64,000 nucleotides of DNA from Candidatus Ruthturnera sp. Tsphm01 (GTDB taxonomy: Bacteria; Pseudomonadota; Gammaproteobacteria; PS1; Pseudothioglobaceae), in NCBI GenBank assembly GCA_030142985.1, contig CP125320.1, positions 1,431,639 to 1,495,638 of the forward strand, given 5' to 3'. The notes under the pieces are model-generated. The model ran no database searches. It saw only the letters and a list, made by a program, of their open reading frames with translations, and had not been told where the DNA came from. Below, one piece after another: positions 35,640 through 46,648 of the stretch. How positions within the stretch are numbered: the first letter of the stretch is position 1; every line of letters starts with the position of its first letter. Both the position numbers and the translations under genes were made by a program.

Positions 35640-36079
35640 AACTCACCCTCGATGGTGTTGTCTTTGTTGCGCTGTTGGGGTGGCGTGTTTTTGGTTTTAT
35701 GAATAAAGCCAGCGCGATTTTTGCTAAATATCTTTTGTGCGTTCTTTTTCAAGATTTGATTAATAAAATAAGCCCTTGAAATGGGTACAAGTCCAAGCAG
35801 GCCAATAAAATCTGTAATAAAACCAGGTGTTAATAACAAAATACCTGAGACTAAGATGACCACGCCCTCAAGCATTTCAAAAGCAGGCGTTTGCCCATTC
35901 ATAATTTTTTGCTGTACTTTTACAAGGGTAGAAAATCCTTGTTGCTTAAGTAGTGTTGAACCAATAAGCGCAGTAACAACAACCAATAATACGGTTGAAA
36001 AACCACCAATTGATTCACCCACTGATACTAAAACATAAATTTCAAGCAGTGTTATTACAACAAATAAAGGAAATAGCAT
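35627..36079 (-). CDS. fxsA: FxsA-family membrane protein
   Basis: The 150-residue protein has membrane segments at its N-terminus (about 2-45) and around 70-98, with the FxsA-typical LLLTPGFITDFIGLL. The hydrophilic C-terminus is rich in Lys, Arg and Asn. FxsA lets E. coli tolerate F exclusion of phage T7; its normal function is unknown. It shares one base with the trmB stop and overlaps folC, so it sits inside an operon. Confidence 0.85.
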   Translation of the reverse strand: MLFPLFVVITLLEIYVLVSVGESIGGFSTVLLVVVTALIGSTLLKQQGFSTLVKVQQKIMNGQTPAFEMLEGVVILVSGILLLTPGFITDFIGLLGLVPISRAYFINQILKKNAQKIFSKNRAGFIHKTKNTPPQQRNKDNTIEGEFWED

Positions 36080-36765
36080 TATGTTTTCTCGTTAATAAAA
36101 ATTAAATCCCAAACGCCGTGCCCCAGTCTATGTCCTCGTCGTTCAAATTTGGTGATGGGTCGGTATTCAGGTCTTGGTGAATAGATAGGGTCGTTTTGTG
36201 TATTTTTAAAGTGTGGGTGATTTCCCAAGACTTCTATCATATGAGTGGCATAGTGTGCCCAGTCAGTTGCTATATGAACTTTTCCGCCATTTATTATTTT
36301 CTTTGATAATAAATCTAAAAACTCAGTTTGCACCAATCGACGTTTATGGTGCTTTTTCTTATGCCATGGGTCAGGAAAAAACAGCTGAAAATGATTAAAA
36401 CTATCATTCTCTATATGGTTTGTTAATACCTTAACGGCGTCTTCTTTAATGATTTTAAGATTGCTTAATTGGTGTTTATGTGCTTCGTTAATTAATCTAC
36501 CCACACCTGCTTCGTATACTTCAATACCTAGAAAATTCTTATCAGGTGTATTCATTGCCATCTTGAGTAAACTATCCCCATTGCCAAAACCCACCTCCAA
36601 AACAATTTTTTGTTGTTTGACAAACAAACGCTTTAAATCAATTTTGCCCTTAGGTAAATTTACCCCATAATCCGCCCAAAACTCAGTCAGTCCCATGTTT
36701 TGCCCCAATGTTAATCTGCCAGAGCGGCGTACAAAACTTTGGATTTTTCTTATTTGGTTTGTCAA
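36079..36765 (-). CDS. trmB: tRNA (guanine-46-N7)-methyltransferase
   Basis: TrmB makes m7G46 in the tRNA variable loop using SAM. The 228-residue protein has the SAM motif LEVGFGNGDSLL, the FFPDPWHKKKHHKRR catalytic region and a C-terminal T-FERRGHRLGHGVWDL. It appears to be the first gene of the minus-strand cluster. The start at 36765 gives the usual length. Confidence 0.95.
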   Translation of the reverse strand: MTNQIRKIQSFVRRSGRLTLGQNMGLTEFWADYGVNLPKGKIDLKRLFVKQQKIVLEVGFGNGDSLLKMAMNTPDKNFLGIEVYEAGVGRLINEAHKHQLSNLKIIKEDAVKVLTNHIENDSFNHFQLFFPDPWHKKKHHKRRLVQTEFLDLLSKKIINGGKVHIATDWAHYATHMIEVLGNHPHFKNTQNDPIYSPRPEYRPITKFERRGHRLGHGVWDLIFINEKT

Positions 36766-36963
36766 AATATTGGTGCAAATATAGATAGTATTTAGTTGGG
36801 GTGTTTGCTAAGAAAATCGACATAACACACCCATTAAAAAACCTAAAAGAGTAAGTATTCTATAAAAGTTATCCGTGAAAATAAGTTTTATTTTACCGTT
36901 TAGCAGTTAAATAATATGTGGTATATTCGCAAGCTCTAAACCAAAAAAAAAAGCTTCCTACTT

Positions 36964-36987
36964 GCCGTTATTACAGCGGCTTTTTTT
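36964..36987 (+). terminator. Possible weak terminator
   Basis: A GCCG...CGGC stem of 4-5 bp is followed by seven T residues. The stem is short and no upstream plus-strand gene needs it, so this may be a remnant. Confidence 0.35.
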
Positions 36988-37328
36988 GCCTCTAAAATAA
37001 GTATGGACAAAATCGCTTATGGCAGGCTGAAGAGAGTTGAATAGACTGACCATCTTCTTTTGTGGTTAAGCCCTACCACCTTTCTTTAAGGTTGCACAGG
37101 TTCTTTTATCCAATTAACCAGAGTGTCCTGCTACATATAACCAATGCAGTCACAAAAGTTATAACATTGGCACCAAGTAGTTTTAACTAAATTCTTTGTG
37201 TTGAGCTTGATGAAATAGACCACAATCATTGACCTTTGTTATTCAAACTCAAACAAACACATCTAAATTTGCAAGAGATGGGGCGCGTCATAAGTTTACT
37301 CCAATGCATCGATTAATATAATGATTTA

Positions 37329-37481
37329 ATGACATTGAGTCAATCAATTAATCAAAAAGTTGAGAATTTTGAACAAATTAATGCAATCAATCAATATTTA
37401 ACACGGTCACTTCTTTATGCAGACAGGTCTTTAAAAATGCTAAAGGTTCAGATGCTACAAGAACAACTAATGGCAAATTAA
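37329..37481 (+). CDS. Small hypothetical ORF, possible remnant
   Basis: A 50-residue ORF (starts MTLSQSINQKVENF) would make a hydrophilic, Gln/Asn-rich helix with heptad-like Leu spacing. The same frame stays open upstream for at least 20 codons beyond a single TAA at 37314-37316, as if a longer gene acquired a stop. No Shine-Dalgarno is clear. It could be a live small protein, a pseudogene tail or chance. Confidence 0.3.
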   Translation: MTLSQSINQKVENFEQINAINQYLTRSLLYADRSLKMLKVQMLQEQLMAN

Positions 37482-37517
37482 AGTATTTTTGCCTTTATCG
37501 TTTCGTATTTACTCTGC

Positions 37518-37613
37518 TTAAACTATTAGTGGTTGTATATTTGATGCAAAATTGTGATTATCAGTAGAGCTATTAAGAGTAATCAACATCAGTAGCAGGC
37601 TAAGTTTCTTCAT
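37518..37613 (-). CDS. Small ORF with signal-peptide-like start, possible truncated gene
   Basis: A 31-codon ORF begins [16 protein letters not shown], which resembles the start of an exported protein, and stops after 15 more residues. Its ATG overlaps the xthA stop (ATGA), the geometry of a coupled downstream gene. It is most simply the stump of a secreted-protein gene whose remainder has been lost. Confidence 0.3.
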   Translation of the reverse strand: MKKLSLLLMLITLNSSTDNHNFASNIQPLIV

Positions 37614-38377
37614 AATTGATAATCTATAATAAGTGGTGCGTGGTCTGAAAAACGCCTATCTTTATAAATACTGACACTTTCAATTGTGCCTTTCAGATTA
37701 GCACTAAGGATTTGATAATCAATCCGCCAGCCTGTGTTATTTTCCCAAGCTTGCCCACGGTTTGACCACCAAGTGTATTGGTGTGGTTTTTGGTTGGCCT
37801 CTCTAAAAGCATCAATAAGACCAGCCTCATTAAATAATTCATCCATCCAAGCGCGCTCTTCTGGTAGACAGCCTGAGCGATTTTTGTTGCCAGTGAAGTT
37901 TTTAATATCAATCTTTTTATGCACGATATTAATATCACCACAAATGATATATTGGCGACCATCTTGCTGTAATTTTTTTAAATAAGGCATAAAACGCTCA
38001 GTCATAAATGCCATTTTGTAGTCTTGGCGTTCTTGCTTAGAAGAGCCTGACGGGATGTAAATTGAGATCACGCTTAGATTGTCAAAATCAGCCTGAATAA
38101 AGCGCCCTTCAAAATCAATGTCTTCCCATGGGCTAAAAATAACTTGGTCAGGTTCAGTCTTGCAATACAAACCTGTACCGCTATAACCTTTTTTTTGTGC
38201 GGGCTGATAGAAAGTATGCATGCCTTTTGGATAAAATTTGCCATCTAGTTGATCTTCTTGTGCTTTGATTTCTTGCACACAAACCACGTCTGCATTTTGG
38301 GTTTTTAGCCAATCAAAAAAACCTTTTCGTTCAGCCGCACGAATTCCGTTGACATTAGCCGTTATAATTCTTTTCAT
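37610..38377 (-). CDS. xthA: Exodeoxyribonuclease III
   Basis: This AP endonuclease and 3' exonuclease acts in base excision repair. The 255-residue protein starts [19 protein letters not shown] and has the family motifs [16 protein letters not shown] and the C-terminal SDHAPLI. An upstream in-frame start would add 13 residues into the pyrE promoter region and is less likely. It is divergent from pyrE with only about 24 bp between starts, so promoters must overlap the coding ends. Confidence 0.95.
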   Translation of the reverse strand: MKRIITANVNGIRAAERKGFFDWLKTQNADVVCVQEIKAQEDQLDGKFYPKGMHTFYQPAQKKGYSGTGLYCKTEPDQVIFSPWEDIDFEGRFIQADFDNLSVISIYIPSGSSKQERQDYKMAFMTERFMPYLKKLQQDGRQYIICGDINIVHKKIDIKNFTGNKNRSGCLPEERAWMDELFNEAGLIDAFREANQKPHQYTWWSNRGQAWENNTGWRIDYQILSANLKGTIESVSIYKDRRFSDHAPLIIDYQL

Positions 38378-38401
38378 CAAAATAATTTTATAGGAAAATC
38401 C

Positions 38402-39040
38402 ATGGAACAGTACCAAAAAGACTTTGTAGATTTTATGTTGGGCAGTGGCGCGCTCAAATTTGGTGAATTTACCTTAAAATCTGGCCGTGTTAGTCCTTAT
38501 TTTTTTAATGCTGGGGCGTTTAATACTGGGCAGCACCTTTCTCAACTGGGCAAATTCTACGCGACAGCAATTGAAAATAGCAGACTAGATTTTGATGTTT
38601 TGTTTGGTCCAGCTTACAAAGGCATTCCACTAGCAACCGCAACTGCCATGGCGCTTAATGATGGATTTAGTAAAAATGTGCCTTATAGTTTTAATCGCAA
38701 AGAAGCCAAAACGCATGGCGAAGGTGGGGATATTGTTGGTCATCCACTTGAGGGTAATATTTTGATCATTGATGATGTCATCACAGCAGGTACCGCTATT
38801 CGTGAGGCGATAGATATTATTAAGGCAAATGGCGCAACTGCTAAGGGTGTGATTGTAGCGGTTGACCGTCAGGAAAAAGGCAAAGGCGAGCAGTCTGCTA
38901 TTCAGGAAATTGAGCAGAATTTCGGGCTTTCGGTTTTAAGTATTATTAATTTATCGCATTTGGTTGATTATTTAAAGCAGGGTAATGATCATGCGTTAAT
39001 TGAGCGTATTGAGGTATATCGAGATTGTTATGGTGTTTAG
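38402..39040 (+). CDS. pyrE: Orotate phosphoribosyltransferase
   Basis: PyrE converts orotate and PRPP to OMP in pyrimidine synthesis. The 212-residue protein has [36 protein letters not shown] and the PRPP loop [14 protein letters not shown]. The ATG at 38402 gives the E. coli-like N-terminus. The stop is followed within a few bases by an IS30 transposase remnant. Confidence 0.96.
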   Translation: MEQYQKDFVDFMLGSGALKFGEFTLKSGRVSPYFFNAGAFNTGQHLSQLGKFYATAIENSRLDFDVLFGPAYKGIPLATATAMALNDGFSKNVPYSFNRKEAKTHGEGGDIVGHPLEGNILIIDDVITAGTAIREAIDIIKANGATAKGVIVAVDRQEKGKGEQSAIQEIEQNFGLSVLSIINLSHLVDYLKQGNDHALIERIEVYRDCYGV

Positions 39041-39042
39041 GG

Positions 39043-39360
39043 GCTAAAACCAACTGTTGCTGACTTGATTGGATTTAATAATTTGAGTATTACCTCATTC
39101 GTTGCCTGTGCGGTTTTGTGTTTAATGGGTAGCGCAAGATAGAGTCTTCTTTTGCGTTCAGCAAGGGTAGCCAAAGCCACCCTTGTGTCCTTTGCCGATA
39201 GCCAAATTAACCTCCCAATCACCAAGTCGAGTGCGAGCATTAACAATACTGGGATACTCATCAATATCAATGCGATTAGGAATTCTACCTTGGTAATCAT
39301 TTTTGCCGTAACGTTTGCGATATTTTTTGTGTTGATGGTGTAGGTATTTGCAAGGTATAA
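39043..39360 (-). pseudogene. IS30-family transposase remnant (frameshifted)
   Basis: In one reverse frame (about 39360 to 39180) the sequence reads KKYRKRYGKNDYQGRIPNR, then LGDWEVNLAIGKGHKG, the segment around the first catalytic Asp of IS30 transposases. The match then continues in a second frame (about 39180 to 39043) as TLAERKRRLYLALPIKHKT. One frameshift therefore splits it. N-terminal DNA-binding and C-terminal catalytic parts are missing, and no terminal repeats were seen. The fragment ends at the pyrE stop. Confidence 0.8.
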
Positions 39361-39504
39361 CTGCGAGTAAAATAACAACTCAAACCTATACACAATATAG
39401 TCTGTAGGCTTAATTGGGTCTATATAGTAAAGAAACTAACAATTAAAGGAGTAATTTATAATAGCAGTTTTAATATTTGGTAATGATGATGACGTAGGGG
39501 CTTG

Positions 39505-39609
39505 ATGACTATCATAGGTATTTTACTTAATGGTTTAATGTATCTTATCATCACTATTGTATATGGTGGTGTTGCTTTGTTCATAGTGCATCAGTTACTA
39601 TTGAAATAG
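39505..39609 (+). CDS. Possible 34-residue single-pass membrane peptide
   Basis: The ORF starts MTIIGILLNGLMYL and is hydrophobic for nearly all its length, ending with LLLK. It would span the membrane once. There is no clear Shine-Dalgarno immediately upstream; an AAAGGAG lies about 55 bp earlier. It may be a genuine small membrane protein or a scrap of a transporter in this decayed region. Confidence 0.25.
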   Translation: MTIIGILLNGLMYLIITIVYGGVALFIVHQLLLK

Positions 39610-39724
39610 TTTAGTTGTGGTTTGTGTTTAATCAGTAATTGGTTACAATCGAATCTCAATTTTAAAATGTAAATCGTTGTCTATCTGAATGGTGGACAAT
39701 TATGTATATTTTTTTCATGTTTCA

Positions 39725-39808
39725 CTCTTTTTTCTTGTCAGGTTAAAAGAGTAGCTAATATACCTTTTGACCGACTAACGAATGCTACACTTATGATGTG
39801 AATTCAAG
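39725..39808. mobile_element. Degenerate copy of the 110-bp palindromic element
   Basis: These 84 bases match 59321-59404 without gaps at all but about seven positions (roughly 92 percent by eye). The right inverted end is preserved with four changes (TTATGATGTGAATTCAAG), while the left end is no longer recognisable. It lies between the IS30 remnant and tRNA-Ser. See the intact copy at 59295-59404. Confidence 0.75.
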
Positions 39809-39910
39809 AACCATAACAAACGTCATTAAAGTTATTCTGATGGCACTAACAACGACAACGTCGCGATGTGTGACTAGTAATGCATGTTGTGCGTGAGATA
39901 ATAAGAATAA

Positions 39911-40000
39911 TGGTGGAGGGATAGGGATTTGAACCCTAGAAGGGTATTAACCCTTGCCGGTTTTCAAGACCGGTGCATTCAGCCGCTCTGCCATCCCTCC
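39911..40000 (-). tRNA. serT: tRNA-Ser (TGA)
   Basis: On the reverse strand a 90-nt class II tRNA has acceptor GGAGGGA paired to TCCCTCC, anticodon TGA in CTTGAAA, a long variable arm (AAGGGT...ACCCTT) and encoded CCA. The discriminator base is A, whereas tRNA-Ser usually has G73. Confidence 0.95.
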
Positions 40001-40125
40001 AATGTCAGAGTATGATACAGTTTGTTCAGGTAATAGTAAATAGGGTTTTTTGTTATAATTTAGTTTTGAAAGTTGAATAATTTTAAGTATAATTCATTTC
40101 TTTTAGATTTTTTGATAGGTGAGTT

Positions 40126-40362
40126 ATGGCAAAGGTATGTGTGGTTACGGGTAAGCGGCCAATGAGTGGTAACAATGTATCTCATGCGAACAATAGAACG
40201 CGTCGTCGCTTTTATCCAAATCTGCACACGCACCGTTTTTGGGTGGAAAGCGAAAATCGTTTTGTTAAGTTAAAGTTATCAGCAAAGGGATTGCGCATTA
40301 TTGACAAAAAAGGTATTGATATTGTGTTGGCAGAAATCCGTACACGTGGCGAGAAGGTTTAG
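40126..40362 (+). CDS. rpmB: 50S ribosomal protein L28
   Basis: The 78-residue protein starts [20 protein letters not shown] and has [14 protein letters not shown], diagnostic for L28. It is followed 9 bp later by rpmG, the usual rpmB-rpmG operon. Confidence 0.97.
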   Translation: MAKVCVVTGKRPMSGNNVSHANNRTRRRFYPNLHTHRFWVESENRFVKLKLSAKGLRIIDKKGIDIVLAEIRTRGEKV

Positions 40363-40371
40363 GAGCAGGTT

Positions 40372-40527
40372 ATGAGAGAGAAAATTAAATTAGTATCATC
40401 CGCTAAAACAGGTCATTTTTATACAACAACTAAGAACAAGCGCCTTCACCCAGAAAAGGTAGAAGTTAAAAAGTTTGATCCAGTTGTTAGAAAACACGTG
40501 ATGTATAAAGAAGTTAAAATTAAGTAA
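40372..40527 (+). CDS. rpmG: 50S ribosomal protein L33
   Basis: A 51-residue protein, [20 protein letters not shown] at the start, with [15 protein letters not shown], matches L33 of gammaproteobacteria. A Shine-Dalgarno (AGGAG) precedes the ATG. It is co-transcribed with rpmB. This form lacks the zinc-binding cysteine pairs found in some bacterial L33 proteins. Confidence 0.96.
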   Translation: MREKIKLVSSAKTGHFYTTTKNKRLHPEKVEVKKFDPVVRKHVMYKEVKIK

Positions 40528-40571
40528 AAATGGCATTGGACACTGTAACTCTTTATCAGTGAATAATATTT

Positions 40572-40817
40572 ATTGTTAATTTATTTGTTAAAGAAGTATA
40601 TGGTTTAGAGATTAGTGAGATAAATGGGTTAAATCCAACAACTGAAGAGTTAGCTAAAGATTTGAATTTTTTATCTGGTGCGATAGAAGACATTTCTAAA
40701 GATGATTATTCTGATATCAATATGGCTTTAAATGCTTCCCAATGTGTAATATTTATGGAAGGAATTGCAAACAGTGTTCTTAAAGAAAACCAGCATAGTA
40801 ACTGTATTTATCAATAA
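40572..40817 (+). CDS. Small acidic hypothetical ORF without a standard start (possible pseudogene)
   Basis: A reading frame of 81 codons plus stop is open from just after a TGA and encodes an acidic helical protein (EISEINGLNPTTEELAKDL, SQCVIFMEG). The composition looks like a real protein. No ATG, GTG or TTG occurs before residue 47; the farthest upstream plausible start is ATT at 40572. It therefore either uses a rare start or is the 3' part of a truncated gene. It lies after rpmG and ends at a strong terminator. Function unknown. Confidence 0.4.
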   Translation: MVNLFVKEVYGLEISEINGLNPTTEELAKDLNFLSGAIEDISKDDYSDINMALNASQCVIFMEGIANSVLKENQHSNCIYQ

Positions 40818-40845
40818 AAAAGCCGCTTTTAAAAGCGGCTTTTTT
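40818..40845. terminator. Bidirectional terminator between rpmBG region and acnB
   Basis: AAAAAGCCGCTTTT and AAAAGCGGCTTTTT form a perfect self-complementary hairpin with A and T runs on both sides. It can stop transcription from rpmB-rpmG on plus and from acnB on minus. Confidence 0.9.
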
Positions 40846-40862
40846 GTCGTTTAGTGGTTTTG

Positions 40863-44902
<4,040 letters not shown>

Positions 44903-44963
44903 TTTCGCGTCTTATACCTTTTTGGTGATGAGTAATTAATAATATAAAAGGAGCAAAAAACCC

Positions 44964-45434
44964 ATGGTTAAAATTAGACTAGCCCGAGGTGGAGCCAAGA
45001 AAAAACCTTTTTATTCAATTGTGGCAACAGACTCTAGAAAGCGTAGAGACAGTGGTTACATTGAGCGACTTGGATATTTTAACCCAGTTGCTCGTGGACA
45101 AGAAGTTAGGCTGACCATCGATGAAGATAGATTGACGTACTGGACGTCAAAAGGCGCACAAATCTCTGACCGTGTTAAGCAACTTGTTAAGGAATTCAAA
45201 GATCCATCAATTCGTGAAAAGCGTGTTGCTACTCAACAAGCAAAAACAACCTTGATTACAGCTAGATTAGTAGCGGAAGCCAAAGCAAAAGCAGACGAAG
45301 AGGCGAAAGCTGAGGTTGAGGAAAAAGCAGTAGCGCAGGCGCAAGCTAAAGCAGAAGAAGAAAAGGCGGCTAAAGTAGCAGAAACTACTGAGCAAGAAGC
45401 GTCATCAACAAAAGAGGAAAAGACTGCTGAGTAA
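44964..45434 (+). CDS. rpsP: 30S ribosomal protein S16 with long charged tail
   Basis: Residues 1-85 are ordinary S16 ([32 protein letters not shown]). Residues about 95-156 form a low-complexity Ala/Glu/Lys tail ([17 protein letters not shown]), predicted to be a charged helix or disordered. Most bacterial S16 proteins stop near 80-90 residues, although extended forms occur. A strong AAAAGGAG precedes the ATG. The 3' end overlaps the likely start of rimM. Confidence 0.94.
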   Translation: MVKIRLARGGAKKKPFYSIVATDSRKRRDSGYIERLGYFNPVARGQEVRLTIDEDRLTYWTSKGAQISDRVKQLVKEFKDPSIREKRVATQQAKTTLITARLVAEAKAKADEEAKAEVEEKAVAQAQAKAEEEKAAKVAETTEQEASSTKEEKTAE

Positions 45435-45951
45435 TTTAGCACTTTCTACATCTAACAACAAAAGGCTATTAATTGGACAGATTAATGGTCTTTTTGGTGT
45501 TAATGGATGGGTGAAAATTTTCTCCCATGCCCATCCAAGGAAAAATATCTTATCTTATCAGCCGTGGCATATCAATGTTGACGGACACTGGCAAACCTTA
45601 GAGATTGTTCAAGGTCGCGTACAGGCCAAAACCATTGTGGCACAAGTCAAAGATGTTTTTGATAAGGAGCAGGCTAGAGTTTATATAGGTACTGATTTGT
45701 ATATCGAAAAATCACAATTACCACAACTTAAGGCAAGTCAGTATTATTGGGACGATTTAATTGGTTTAGAGGTGGTTAATAAGGCACAAATTGTGCTCGG
45801 CAAAGTATCTAATTTAGTTGACACTGGTTCGAATAATGTACTTGTGGTTAATGGCAAGAAAGAGCATTGGGTGCCTTATATATCGCCATTTTTAATCAAA
45901 GTAGATATGGATAATCAAACCATTTTGGTTGATTGGGATGAGAATTTCTAA
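45427..45951 (+). CDS. rimM: Ribosome maturation factor RimM, probable CTG start
   Basis: RimM assists 30S assembly and binds S19. The frame reads [17 protein letters not shown] (family N-terminus) and later [12 protein letters not shown] and [12 protein letters not shown], typical of the PRC-barrel half. The first in-frame ATG/GTG/TTG is a GTG at 45511, inside the conserved GxFGxxGWVK motif and therefore too late. A CTG at 45427, eight bases after GAGGA and overlapping the rpsP stop, gives a 174-residue protein of normal length. trmD and rplS, which usually follow, are absent; the next gene is convergent. Confidence 0.82.
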   Translation: MSNLALSTSNNKRLLIGQINGLFGVNGWVKIFSHAHPRKNILSYQPWHINVDGHWQTLEIVQGRVQAKTIVAQVKDVFDKEQARVYIGTDLYIEKSQLPQLKASQYYWDDLIGLEVVNKAQIVLGKVSNLVDTGSNNVLVVNGKKEHWVPYISPFLIKVDMDNQTILVDWDENF

Positions 45952-45985
45952 ATAGATTAGTGTAATCAGAAAGGGCTTAAAAAAA

Positions 45986-46594
45986 TTAAATAAGAAACTG
46001 AACTGAGCCTGATTTTAAAGAGTAGTTGGCGCCTATAACTTCTAGTTTATTATTTTCGATAGCCTCTTTAATGATTGGTGATTGGCTTTGTAATTGTTTG
46101 ACAGAATTAATGATATTAACCTCAATAGCCTTGTTTATTAATTCATGATTTGGCAAATTTAGGCTGATTAAGGGCAAAATTGATGGTTTTATCCTATTAG
46201 TAATAGAATGAAGACTGCCTGATAAATGTGTTTTATTGATGCATTCATCAATAGTAGCACTAATAGCACCGCAGTTAGAGTGCCCTAATACCACAATCAA
46301 GGAAGTCTTAAATTTCGAGATTGCAAACTCAACACTGCCCATTTGTGATGGAGCGACTATATTTCCTGCAATGCGAATAATAAACAAGTCACCAAAACTC
46401 TGATCAAAGATAGTCTCAATTGGCACTCTCGAATCAGAACAACCTAGTACAATCGCAAAAGGCGCCTGATCTTGTATGTTCTTTGCATATCTATGTGGAT
46501 GGAATTTATAATGCAATGCAGTAGTGCCATCAACAAAGCGTTGATTGCCATCAACCAGTCTTTTTTTTGCTTGTGTTGAATTTAAATGTTTCAT
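45986..46594 (-). CDS. Beta-class carbonic anhydrase
   Basis: The enzyme interconverts CO2 and bicarbonate. The 202-residue protein has the zinc ligands of the beta class: Cys52, with Asp54 and Arg56 in GCSDSR, then His105 and Cys108 in GHSNCGA. There is no signal peptide, so it is cytoplasmic. In an autotroph it may supply bicarbonate or CO2 for fixation; here it lies next to an SLC13-type anion transporter, 54 bp away on the same strand. Confidence 0.93.
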   Translation of the reverse strand: MKHLNSTQAKKRLVDGNQRFVDGTTALHYKFHPHRYAKNIQDQAPFAIVLGCSDSRVPIETIFDQSFGDLFIIRIAGNIVAPSQMGSVEFAISKFKTSLIVVLGHSNCGAISATIDECINKTHLSGSLHSITNRIKPSILPLISLNLPNHELINKAIEVNIINSVKQLQSQSPIIKEAIENNKLEVIGANYSLKSGSVQFLI

Positions 46595-46648
46595 GTTGTT
46601 AAGAACGGCTTATTGTTGTGGTAGATAATTAAAGACACTAAAACTATT

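Larger units (their letters stand above)
36766..37517. other. Gene-poor region between trmB and xthA
   Basis: About 750 AT-rich bases without a gene of recognisable family. They contain a weak terminator-like hairpin near 36964-36987 and one small ORF listed separately. The base composition and in-frame stops look like eroded coding DNA, but no ancestral family could be named. Confidence 0.5.

Noticed and set aside
36766..37100. Transporter remnant on the reverse strand
   Set aside because: A hydrophobic stretch can be read but is broken by stops in every frame and matches no recognised family.
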